From: Mariprofundus sp. EBB-1
GTDB taxonomy: Bacteria; Pseudomonadota; Zetaproteobacteria; Mariprofundales; Mariprofundaceae
Assembly: GCF_003665155.1 (NCBI RefSeq)
Contig: NZ_RCFQ01000003.1
Location: 120,731-184,730 of the forward strand
Length of the DNA stretch: 64,000 bases
Reading direction: 5' to 3'
Under the pieces are notes generated by a model. That model was not told the origin of the DNA and ran no database searches. It saw nothing but the letters and a program-made list of their open reading frames with translations. Position numbers and translations under genes: made by a program. Of this stretch, positions 56,270-64,000 are shown piece by piece; the stretch's first letter is position 1; each line of letters opens with the position of its first letter.

Positions 56270-56332
56270 CTGTAATCAACATTTTAGAGAGGTAAACATT
56301 TTATAAACATGCGAGATGATAAAAAGTTTTAA

Positions 56333-56368
56333 GAAAAAAAACAGGCCCGGGCTGAGGGACCGGGCCTG
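56333..56368 (-). terminator. Strong minus-strand terminator without an assigned gene
   Basis: Arms CAGGCCCGG (56342-56350) and CCGGGCCTG (56360-56368), nine G/C-rich base pairs around a nine-base loop, followed on the minus strand by eight T residues. Nothing upstream on that strand is a recognised gene, so it may end a small RNA; see findings. Confidence 0.7.
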
Positions 56369-56512
56369 ATGAGTGATGAAGACTTGAGGAGAACAACATC
56401 ACGATAGGGAGGTATATCATTAGACGATTTTAAGGGGGACTCGTCTACACAGGTGAAACACTATCATCTGATTGGCAAGAACCAATGTGGCATATTGTCG
56501 CAGCTCAACAGG

Positions 56513-56529
56513 TGACATCATAATGACAT
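56513..56529. promoter_or_regulatory. 11-bp direct repeat, copy 1 (TGACATCATAATGACAT)
   Basis: Two TGACAT half-sites with 11-bp spacing. On the complementary strand this is a two-half-site TGTCA direct repeat similar to a PhoB-type box. It starts 66 nt upstream of the ATG at 56579. A related copy is at 56784. Confidence 0.45.
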
Positions 56530-56578
56530 AATCGCCTTGTAGAATTGTCTTCAGACGTAAAGGGGAGAGGGTATAATC

Positions 56579-56743
56579 ATGATCGTTGAGGCAATGAGTC
56601 CTGAGTGTGAAATCGCGTTTATGGAGTGGGTGCGTGAACGCAATCCGCATTTTCCACTACCGGAATTAGCATTTCTTATGGGAGTGTCTTCACCGTTGGA
56701 TGATGCGTTAGAGACTCTGGATAATACAGATTACCTGACTTGA
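56579..56743 (+). CDS. Small hypothetical protein, 54 residues
   Basis: ATG at 56579 preceded by AGGGGAGAGGG at 56561-56571, a very good Shine-Dalgarno; stop TGA at 56741-56743. Starts MIVEAMSPECEIAFMEW and ends LETLDNTDYLT; acidic, with FPLPELAFLMGV in the middle. No signal peptide or membrane helix. No family recognised. A 17-bp repeat 66 nt upstream is shared with the next small gene, suggesting common control. Not a known toxin or leader. Confidence 0.55.
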   Translation: MIVEAMSPECEIAFMEWVRERNPHFPLPELAFLMGVSSPLDDALETLDNTDYLT

Positions 56744-56783
56744 CCCCATGTCACGATCCTATGTCACATGGCTGTCTTTCGAC

Positions 56784-56800
56784 TGACATCATGCTGACTT
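56784..56800. promoter_or_regulatory. 11-bp direct repeat, copy 2 (TGACATCATGCTGACTT)
   Basis: Same layout as the copy at 56513: TGAC half-sites 11 bp apart, 14 of 17 positions identical. It begins 67 nt upstream of the ATG at 56851. A third, differently spaced pair, ATGTCAC at 56748-56754 and 56761-56767, sits just before it. Confidence 0.4.
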
Positions 56801-56850
56801 ATATCTGCGTAGCTTTTGCATAGAAAGAATAAACTCAAGGAGGTCATAGC

Positions 56851-57024
56851 ATGATGACTGAAGCAACAAAGCCATCCTTTTCACGGTTGGAATATATGAA
56901 TTTGGTAGGAAACCCTATGAATATGGCAAACTCAGAGCTGGAATATTTGATCGATTCCCCTGCTTTTAGCCCTTATAGTGATGCGCATTGCGTAGATAAT
57001 GATGATTGGAAAGATTTTGATTAA
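56851..57024 (+). CDS. Small hypothetical protein, 57 residues
   Basis: ATG at 56851 preceded by AAGGAGGTCAT at 56837-56847, an almost perfect Shine-Dalgarno, so translation is likely to be strong. Starts MMTEATKPSFSRLEYMN and ends VDNDDWKDFD; strongly acidic C-terminus, no membrane helix. A rho-independent terminator follows at 57050. No family recognised. It may be distantly related to the 54-residue protein (SELEYLIDSP against PELAFLMGVS), which is weak. Confidence 0.6.
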   Translation: MMTEATKPSFSRLEYMNLVGNPMNMANSELEYLIDSPAFSPYSDAHCVDNDDWKDFD

Positions 57025-57049
57025 TCATGATTCATGATATGCGTGTAAG

Positions 57050-57072
57050 AAGGAGCTGAGGCTCCTTTTTTT
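57050..57072 (+). terminator. Terminator after the 57-residue gene
   Basis: AAGGAGC, loop TGAG, GCTCCTT, then a run of five further T residues. Supports the small gene as a real transcription unit. Confidence 0.8.
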
Positions 57073-57292
57073 GTGCCCGTAAACAAGCGTGTGCATGCAT
57101 AATATGTCAATTTTCTAACGCTCTGGCGGGGGGGGTAACTGACTTGGCTAGCGCATTCGTAGGTAGAGTCTTATCTGCAATCGTTCTGGTGATATATCTC
57201 CTTTGATGTGGCTTCTTGTTTGTACGCTATTTTAAACAATGGCCTGATTAATGCTTGGAGTTTAAAATTAAATCTAGTGAGGGTGCTATCCT

Positions 57293-58549
57293 ATGCAGGA
57301 GAGAATATTGCTGGTCGATGATTCACTGTTTATCTGTAAAACAGTACTCAAACACTTGGATGTGCACGTTGATCTGCCTGTAGATATAGCCCACAATCTG
57401 GAAGACGCGATGCGATTGGTTGAACGTGACGGCCAACATTATTTCGTGGCTTTGCTCGATTTGAACCTTCCCGATGCTCAGGATGGTGAAATTGTCGATT
57501 ATATCTCCATGCACAATATTCCCTTTGTGGTGTTTTCAGGCAGTGAGTCGGAAAGCATGAAGTCCATGTGTGAAAAGCATGCGCTGATGATTGATTATGT
57601 GAATAAAGACAGTGTCTATTCTATTAATTATCTAGGTACTCTGATCAACAGGCTGCAGAAAAACCGCAATATCGAGGCCTTGGTTGTGGACGACTCATCC
57701 ATGTGTAGGAAGCGGGTGGTGAATAAACTCAACCGTGCCATGCTCAAAACCCATGAGGCGGCTACGGCCGAAGATGCGTTGATAATACTTAGTGAGCAGG
57801 AAGGCATTAAACTGGTCATGATAGACTATAACCTTCCGAGCATGAATGGTTTTGAGCTGTGCAAGAGGCTCAGGGATATGCCAAACCATAAAGATCTGAT
57901 CATTATCGGATTTTCGGGTGTTGGTGATGACAGGCTGGCTTCGCGATATCTTAAGAGTGGGGCCAATGATTATATTCCCAAGAGTTGCTCACAAGAGGAG
58001 TTGTTGTGCCGCGTGATGCAGAACTTGAATATGCAGGACTTTATCTGCTCCTACAGAGATGCTTCAAATCAGGACTTTCTCACTGGCCTGCATAATCGGC
58101 GTTTTCTATTCGCTTCGCTCCCCAGGATTCAGGCTAATGCCAAACGCTATAAACAGGCTTATGCCGTGGCGATTATGGATATAGACCATTTCAAACAGAT
58201 CAATGACAGCCTGGGCCATGAGGCGGGAGATCGCGTACTCAAGTCTCTGGCTTCCGAGTTGAAAGATCGTCTGCGTGAATCGGATATGCTTGCCCGAATC
58301 GGAGGCGAGGAGTTCTGCATCGTGGCGGAGAACTGTGATCGTGATAAAGCGGCTCTGCTATTCGAAGGTCTACGTAGTAGAATTGAAGACACTGTCATGT
58401 TTTCACACGGTGACGATCCTGTTCGTGTTACCGTGAGTATAGGTGTTTGCTGCGATTCAGATTTGGCATTTGATGAGATGATGCTACTGGCAGACAACAA
58501 TCTCTATAAGGCCAAAGAAGCTGGTCGAAACCGGATAAAAATCACCTGA
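57293..58549 (+). CDS. Response regulator with two receiver domains and a GGDEF domain
   Basis: 418 residues. REC1 (about 4-120) and REC2 (about 126-245) both keep the acidic pair and phospho-acceptor aspartate (LVDDS and LLDLNLP; VVDDS and MIDYNLP) and the lysine (DYVNK, DYIPK). The GGDEF domain (about 260-415) has DFLTGLHNRRF and GGEEF with a RESD inhibitory site five residues before it. It should make cyclic di-GMP on phosphorylation, in the PleD style. No histidine kinase lies nearby. Confidence 0.94.
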   Translation: MQERILLVDDSLFICKTVLKHLDVHVDLPVDIAHNLEDAMRLVERDGQHYFVALLDLNLPDAQDGEIVDYISMHNIPFVVFSGSESESMKSMCEKHALMIDYVNKDSVYSINYLGTLINRLQKNRNIEALVVDDSSMCRKRVVNKLNRAMLKTHEAATAEDALIILSEQEGIKLVMIDYNLPSMNGFELCKRLRDMPNHKDLIIIGFSGVGDDRLASRYLKSGANDYIPKSCSQEELLCRVMQNLNMQDFICSYRDASNQDFLTGLHNRRFLFASLPRIQANAKRYKQAYAVAIMDIDHFKQINDSLGHEAGDRVLKSLASELKDRLRESDMLARIGGEEFCIVAENCDRDKAALLFEGLRSRIEDTVMFSHGDDPVRVTVSIGVCCDSDLAFDEMMLLADNNLYKAKEAGRNRIKIT

Positions 58550-58725
58550 AATATAAACAATAACTTGCGAAGAATACGCCGTTTCTTTTAACGGCTGCTT
58601 TGCTGTGCGCTGCCAAGCCGGAAGTGGCATCTGTTTTGCTCCTATCTGTCGATAAGTGATGGTCGTCGTTTCCTGCGGGAGAGTTCAGACCGGATTAATA
58701 TGTGGATGACTTAGGGAGTTCAGGC

Positions 58726-60978
58726 ATGACAGATTCAGTGAAAGCAGCATGGCATGATCGTTTTACCGTTGTACATAGAATGATGGCTATAGGAATATTG
58801 ACAGTGACGGCTGTCATGCTCGTTGGTTTGATGCATGAAAAAACGATTGATGATCTGAATGGGATAGACGAACAGGTTGTGAAGTTGTCTGATCAGATGG
58901 AAATATTGGATGGGCTGACAGGGCAAACCAAGTGGCAGGATGCGCTGGCGCTCAGACTGGTAGAAGGTCAATCTTCGTTAGGTTCGGCCTATGAAAGTAC
59001 CTGGAATGAAAACGAACAGTCTCTGAAAACACTGCAGGCCGGATTGCCGAGCAAGGCGCTACGTGAACTAGCAGCCAAGCAGACTGAAAGCATGATGCCG
59101 TTTGATAGAGAAATCCGTGACTTTGCAGATGCAAAAGAGAAGATGGGGTTGACCGAAAAAGAGGGCTTGCGTGGAGAGTTGCGTTCAGCAGTACATGCTA
59201 TTGAGGGGCGACTGAAGCAGGTCGGCAACGATAGAGTAATGGTCTCCATGTTGATGCTGCGTCGGCATGAAAAGGATTTCATGCTCAGAGGTACTGAAAA
59301 ATATCTGCAAAAACATGCCAAAGAAGCGGCTCACTTTGTCACGCTGTTAAACCAGTCTGGCATGACAGACGCCAACCGCTCCACCATCAAAGCTGAGCTG
59401 GAGCAATATACGCAGGCTCTGGCTAACTATGCCGCACAGAAACAAAACATGAGCAATAAACGCAAAAGTTTTGGCAAGATATTCAATGAACAGCTGCTGC
59501 CTGGTATGAATGCCATGGATGCGGCTTTAGGAAAAGAGATGGCTGATGTTCGAGCCGAGTTGGATGCGATCCATGCTTCTCAAGGGGTGACTTTTTGGAG
59601 CATTAGCCTTGTTTGCTTACTATTAATCATGTTACTACTGTGGATGATTGCTCGATCCGTAGTGACGCCACTGAGGGAGATTTCGTCAGCACTGGATGCG
59701 CTGGACGATGGTGATACATCACACACGCTTAATATTCAGATTCAGGGTGTGATCGGGCAACTGGTCGAGTCCTATGATAAATTGACACTTACTGTCAAAG
59801 AAGCGTTCCAGCTTAAGGCGATTGTCGAGGTGTCGCCACAAGCAACGATGCTGGCCAATCAGAGTGATCTGGTTGTGAACTATATGAATCCGGCGGCATT
59901 GAACCTGTTTCGCACGCTTGAAGAAGATTTACCATGCAAGGCTGATGAAATTGTTGGCCAGTGCATTGATATTTTCCATCGCAAACCATCTCATCAGCGT
60001 CATCTGTTATCCAGTGCTGCCAATTTTCCGCATCACGCCAGCTTTATGGTGGGGGATAGAAATATCGAATTCGATGCGTATGCCATTTATGACAATGACG
60101 GTACGTGGCAATCGGTGATGGTGTCATGGAATGATGTGACGGAACGTTCAGCATTGGCCAATGATTTTGAAACCAATGTTGGTGGCGTAGTATCAGAAAT
60201 TCAGAGCTATGGGGACGAGATGCAGCAGGCTGCCGAGCAGCTTTCGGCAATGGCAGTGCAATCTTCGGCTCAGGCGGAATCTGTATCGGGTAGTTCGCAA
60301 CAGGCCAGTGATAATGTGATGACGGTGGCTTCGGCATCGGAAGAGTTATCTGCTTCAATTGGTGAAATTACCCGTCAGGTACATGAGGCGGCACAAATAT
60401 CTGCTGCTGCGGTTGAGGAAGCCAGTAGTGCTAACACAACGGTTTCGGAACTGTCGGAGGTCTCAGAGCAGATTGGAGAGGTTGTGCGTGTGATCTCTGA
60501 AATTGCTGAACAGACTAATTTGTTGGCGCTTAATGCAAGTATTGAAGCCGCGCGTGCGGGCGATGCAGGCCGGGGATTTGCCGTGGTTGCGAGTGAGGTC
60601 AAGGAGCTGGCCAATCAGACTGCCCGGGCAACGGAACAGATCGCCGGACAGATCGGGGCTATTCAACGCCAGAGTGGAGGTGCTGCAGAAGCGATCTCTC
60701 ACATTGGATCGGTGATTCAGCGCATGAATGACATCAATAAATCCATCGCAGAGGCGACCGAACAGCAGAATGAAGCAACCCGTGAAATTGCACAGAGTGT
60801 TCATTACGCATCTGAAGCGACACATCAGGCCAGCGATGATATTGCCGGCGTCAGTACAGCTTCAGAAGAGACTGGCAAGGCTGCTGCCGGCGTGCTGGAT
60901 GTCGCCAATGCGCTTACCCAGAAAGGTGCTGAACTATCCAGTCGGGTGAGCGATTTTTTGGGCGCATTGCGTCGGTAG
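58726..60978 (+). CDS. Methyl-accepting chemotaxis protein
   Basis: 750 residues from ATG 58726 (an in-frame GTG lies 24 nt upstream). Two membrane helices (about 18-38 and 286-308) flank a helical periplasmic sensor (about 39-285, with [17 protein letters not shown], typical of HBM/NIT-like bundles). Then HAMP (about 308-360), a PAS-like region (about 365-480), and the MCP signalling domain with [35 protein letters not shown] at the tip. It should signal to CheW/CheA; no che genes are in the window. Confidence 0.94.
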   Translation: MTDSVKAAWHDRFTVVHRMMAIGILTVTAVMLVGLMHEKTIDDLNGIDEQVVKLSDQMEILDGLTGQTKWQDALALRLVEGQSSLGSAYESTWNENEQSLKTLQAGLPSKALRELAAKQTESMMPFDREIRDFADAKEKMGLTEKEGLRGELRSAVHAIEGRLKQVGNDRVMVSMLMLRRHEKDFMLRGTEKYLQKHAKEAAHFVTLLNQSGMTDANRSTIKAELEQYTQALANYAAQKQNMSNKRKSFGKIFNEQLLPGMNAMDAALGKEMADVRAELDAIHASQGVTFWSISLVCLLLIMLLLWMIARSVVTPLREISSALDALDDGDTSHTLNIQIQGVIGQLVESYDKLTLTVKEAFQLKAIVEVSPQATMLANQSDLVVNYMNPAALNLFRTLEEDLPCKADEIVGQCIDIFHRKPSHQRHLLSSAANFPHHASFMVGDRNIEFDAYAIYDNDGTWQSVMVSWNDVTERSALANDFETNVGGVVSEIQSYGDEMQQAAEQLSAMAVQSSAQAESVSGSSQQASDNVMTVASASEELSASIGEITRQVHEAAQISAAAVEEASSANTTVSELSEVSEQIGEVVRVISEIAEQTNLLALNASIEAARAGDAGRGFAVVASEVKELANQTARATEQIAGQIGAIQRQSGGAAEAISHIGSVIQRMNDINKSIAEATEQQNEATREIAQSVHYASEATHQASDDIAGVSTASEETGKAAAGVLDVANALTQKGAELSSRVSDFLGALRR

Positions 60979-61073
60979 AGCGGCGCGGGACTGAATCGGG
61001 TTCAGATGATGAACATCTGCGATCACTGCCGCTCAAGGCGGCGTCCGATACGTTTCATCTTGCAGGTGTTGTT

Positions 61074-64000
61074 GTGAAGCCAGAACAGGCATCAGTTGTT
61101 GATGTGTCGGCGAACGAATCAGAACCTGCATTGCGTGAGGTTGGAACCGAACAGCGTACTACTGCCTCTGCAGGTCGCTCCAGAAGAGAATGGATGTATC
61201 TTGCCGAGCGGGTGTTCTCGCACCCGCGATATGCTCTGCTTATTCTCGCGGCCCTTCTGCTTTGTGCCTTTGAGCGATACTGGTTTGTGATTGCCCCGTT
61301 AACGCTGTTCTTTACCATTGAGTTGCTGTTGCGCATCTGGTTACAGAAAGAGAAGGGGTGGAGAGACCGGCATGAACTTGTCTTTCTTCTGTTTGATGCC
61401 ATGGCAACCATTGGTCTGTATCTGATTCTATTTATGCCTGCTGGACTGTTTGCAAACTCCATGTATTTGCGTTTAACCAGAGTATTGCGTGGCATGTATA
61501 TGCTCAAAATGCTGCGTGTATTCCGTTTTCTGACATACGAAACCTTTGTTTACTCTCTACCGATGGCGATGATGCCAATCGCTTTAAGTGCAGCGGCTTT
61601 GGGGATGCCGGATGTGGCGCTATTTATTGCGGTTGCCTTGTTGATTGAAGTGGTTTCCAGAGTCATTGCCATTGTTAAAGTGCTGCCGAAAGGGGGGCGT
61701 AGAACTGCAGAGTTCTGCTTTGCCGGATTTGATTTAGTGGTGACGATGGCCTTGTTTCATGTGGCAGAAGCTGTTCCTCAGTGGCTGGTTTTACTGCGTG
61801 TTGTGCGTGTGTTAGTGATGCTGAACCCACTGGCAAGTCTGATGTTAGCCTTTAAACAAGTGTCGCAGATGCACGAGGTGCGAAAGGAATCTGGAATGCT
61901 TATTGGAGTGATGCTTTTGCTGTTGCTTTGCTCCGGTCTGTTGGTCTATTTTGTCTATCCCCATATGGATCTTAGCAGAGATGGCGCTGTAAATAATCAC
62001 GATTACAGTGTTATACAGGTCATCCTGTTCTCGTTTACCTGGCTAATCGACCCCGGTACGACACCATCTGAGGCTACTAGTCCGGGATTGATGTTATTAA
62101 CGATGATCATTGCGATGACCGGCGTATTCTTCTTTGCTTTGCTGGTTGGCCTTGGTACCAATGTGATGGCAGCACTGTTGCGCGAGCTAACCAATAGCCC
62201 GCTTTCTGTGCGTGTTCAGTTGTTGATCTCGGGTGAAAATGATAAAGCCGAATCTATTTTGAAAGTGTTTGGTGAGATGTGTGGGCGGATGCGTCGCTCC
62301 TATTTTTCGGCCTGGATATTTTTTGATCAGAAGGATCGGCTGGTTTCAGGTTTTGGCAGTTGGTTAAATGTCCGGCAAGCGCGTGAGGGTAGCAGAGGAG
62401 TGCTAAAGCATTTCAAACTGGACGGTATTCGGGAAATGATTTTCTTCCACCGTAAATTCCCCCAGCCTGAATCCTTGGTAGATCACCATGCACTTGTCAA
62501 AGAGGCAGGGCTGAACAATATGGATGTAGGTGTATCTCTGTTTAGTCAGTCGGGCATGTCAGAGCAATTGCATAGCATGTATCAGCACACGTTGGGTGCA
62601 GAACTGTTTAATTCGGCGTCGGTGACGGCACGCATGCTTTACCAGATGCATCATTGCTCATTCATGCCCGAGCTGGGTATAGAGATGCTTGATGCCGTGG
62701 ATGGGGAAACGGGCTTGTTTACTGTGGCCTGGCAGGCTGAAGTCGAGCCAGGGGAAAATGGTGCAACCATTCTGTCAGGCACATCCAGTGCTATGCTGGT
62801 GGATTGGGCTACCGATCTGTTTAACAGTGGCGTGAATGTGTTGGCCTTGAGAAATGCAGATGGTGAGTTTCTGTTGCTCAGTGATTTGGTGAATGCCAGA
62901 AAAGTCCATGAGGTGACGGATGTAGTAGGGCTAGGGCGTGAGCCTGCATTATGGCCTGGATTGATGGAGCAGCTGCTGAAGCAGACTGCACCGGATATGC
63001 GCCCATCTGTATTGAAAACATATCAATGGCCTGATAGCTGGGATCTGAACCTGTTGTTCATGGGCTGGCATGAAGGCCTGCCATCCATGATAGTCGAAAT
63101 GGCTGAAAAACATCATAAATTGACAGTGAATGTATTGAATCCGTCAGATTTACTTGATCTGGAACACCACCAAAACAGATTGAATGTGGCGTGTAAGGAA
63201 GTCTCTTCAAGAGGTGATTGTGAGCTTAAAGTGGAAATGCATGCATGGGATGGTCTGGACGTTGCGCAGGTGACACCGCTGTTGCGCGGCTGCAAGGTTA
63301 TTATGCTATACCCGACAGAGATGCAGGTTGATGCTGAAGATTCACTGCTGGAGATGTGGTATCACGCGCTTGCCGGGCTTTTATCCAGGCGAAAAGAGGA
63401 AGTGAAATGGTGGACTCCACCGAAGATCATGATTCTGCCTCGCAACAGAAGTAACAGTGATACATTCATTCGTTCCAGTGAGCAGTACCCCTTGCTCAAA
63501 ATTGATGTCGGTTCGCCGGATGCGTTTCATGATGTGTATATGGCTAGAAAAATACTCTCTTTTGCCAAACGTCAGGCTGATCCACATGGCTATGAACAGG
63601 AAAATAAGACATTTGAATTTATGAATATGTTGCTTGGCGATGTTGTATTGGTTGAGGATGTTTCTACTACGCGATTACTCGATCAGTCAGATGCGACCTG
63701 GCAAGAGGTATATCGGGAAGGTTTAAGACGTGGCTGGGTACCACTGGCCTATGGCTTGGAAGTTTCTCAGCAACATCAGCGCGATTTCTATCGACTGGTT
63801 GATCGCCTGTTTCCAATTGAGCGATCAGTAGATGGCGCTCAGTTACATATGCTGGCAGGTGCTTTGATTGATGAATTTGAAATGCCATCCTCTTCGGCGA
63901 TGATTCTCTTTTGTCGTAGAGGTGTGCTGCGCAGCAATGATGAGGAGCAGTGCGAAACAGAGTCCGACATAGTCAGTGAAGTGCCGACAGAAACTGAATC
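61074..64000 (+). CDS. CASTOR/POLLUX-like ion channel with N-terminal membrane extension (3' end outside window)
   Basis: The frame is open from before 61074 to the window end with no stop, at least 975 residues; the start is uncertain (GTG 61074 after CAGGTG, or GTG 61104). Residues about 40-270 are a voltage-sensor-like set of membrane helices (LLRIWLQKEKGWRDRHELVF and VLLRVVRVLVMLNP). The pore region SFTWLIDPGTTPSEATSPGL with VFFFALLVGLGTNVMAALL fits plant CASTOR/POLLUX channels (filter region ADPG-like). RCK-like cytosolic domains follow; LLFMGWHEGLPSMIVEMAE is one Rossmann-like start. The large N-terminal extension is unusual. Follows the chemoreceptor closely. Confidence 0.7.
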   Translation, partial: MKPEQASVVDVSANESEPALREVGTEQRTTASAGRSRREWMYLAERVFSHPRYALLILAALLLCAFERYWFVIAPLTLFFTIELLLRIWLQKEKGWRDRHELVFLLFDAMATIGLYLILFMPAGLFANSMYLRLTRVLRGMYMLKMLRVFRFLTYETFVYSLPMAMMPIALSAAALGMPDVALFIAVALLIEVVSRVIAIVKVLPKGGRRTAEFCFAGFDLVVTMALFHVAEAVPQWLVLLRVVRVLVMLNPLASLMLAFKQVSQMHEVRKESGMLIGVMLLLLLCSGLLVYFVYPHMDLSRDGAVNNHDYSVIQVILFSFTWLIDPGTTPSEATSPGLMLLTMIIAMTGVFFFALLVGLGTNVMAALLRELTNSPLSVRVQLLISGENDKAESILKVFGEMCGRMRRSYFSAWIFFDQKDRLVSGFGSWLNVRQAREGSRGVLKHFKLDGIREMIFFHRKFPQPESLVDHHALVKEAGLNNMDVGVSLFSQSGMSEQLHSMYQHTLGAELFNSASVTARMLYQMHHCSFMPELGIEMLDAVDGETGLFTVAWQAEVEPGENGATILSGTSSAMLVDWATDLFNSGVNVLALRNADGEFLLLSDLVNARKVHEVTDVVGLGREPALWPGLMEQLLKQTAPDMRPSVLKTYQWPDSWDLNLLFMGWHEGLPSMIVEMAEKHHKLTVNVLNPSDLLDLEHHQNRLNVACKEVSSRGDCELKVEMHAWDGLDVAQVTPLLRGCKVIMLYPTEMQVDAEDSLLEMWYHALAGLLSRRKEEVKWWTPPKIMILPRNRSNSDTFIRSSEQYPLLKIDVGSPDAFHDVYMARKILSFAKRQADPHGYEQENKTFEFMNMLLGDVVLVEDVSTTRLLDQSDATWQEVYREGLRRGWVPLAYGLEVSQQHQRDFYRLVDRLFPIERSVDGAQLHMLAGALIDEFEMPSSSAMILFCRRGVLRSNDEEQCETESDIVSEVPTETE

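Noticed and set aside
56420..56650. 76-codon minus-strand frame in front of the orphan terminator
   Set aside because: It overlaps the 54-residue plus-strand gene and its repeat, has no RBS, and shows no family; a short RNA fits the terminator better.

Overview
The window is about 48-50% G+C by eye and is almost entirely coding. It comes from a Gram-negative member of the Pseudomonadota: it carries LptD, SurA, SecB, EnvC, UbiA/UbiC, XerC/XerD and Obg-type housekeeping genes. The neighbourhoods rpmE-rplU-rpmA-obgE-proB-proA-nadD-rsfS-rlmH-envC-ctpA and lptD-surA-pdxA are not the standard enterobacterial order. I suspect a deep-branching or marine lineage such as the Zetaproteobacteria, but this is inference and no marker here proves it.

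Layout. 1-3321: the 3' part of a Tc-toxin TcA-type gene, then a terminator and an initiator tRNA on the minus strand. 3470-8800: a HAD phosphatase with an unusual start codon, an AsmA-like protein, a YciO-type protein, a YqhA-family membrane protein and a K+ channel. 8918-14530: envelope biogenesis and pyridoxal synthesis (lptD, surA, pdxA) and yqgE. 14576-16755, minus: ung, secG, tpiA. 17123-28465, plus: ribosomal proteins, obgE, proline biosynthesis, an orphan MotA/TolQ-like protein, nadD, rsfS, rlmH, envC, ctpA, a divergent polysaccharide deacetylase and a DUF502 protein. 28574-32885: a TPR protein, an L,D-transpeptidase, a DUF484-like/GGDEF protein and xerC. 33040-42267: secB, rlmN, fdxA, xerD, citrate synthase, gamma-glutamyltransferase, a beta-barrel protein, rsmE, ubiC, ubiA.

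42393-48597 is the most unusual stretch. It holds an exported protein with a phosphohistidine domain followed by an ATP-grasp domain, the glucan/water-dikinase order. That gene is translationally coupled to an exported serine hydrolase with beta-lactamase/PBP motifs. Two further tandem paralogous serine hydrolases converge on it.

48946-56207, minus, is a complete moxR-DUF58-DUF4381-batA-batB/C-batD operon. 56208-57292 holds two very small genes with strong ribosome binding sites, each preceded at the same distance by an 11-bp-spaced direct repeat, and an orphan minus-strand terminator. 57293-64000 is a signalling block: a REC-REC-GGDEF regulator, a chemoreceptor, and a large CASTOR/POLLUX-like channel running off the end.

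Several themes recur. A Cds6-like (NTF2-like) domain is attached to three different envelope proteins: SurA, the TPR protein and the L,D-transpeptidase. Cell-wall functions are spread across the window (EnvC, CtpA, Ldt, three serine hydrolases). Two genes appear to use rare start codons, ATT and CTG.
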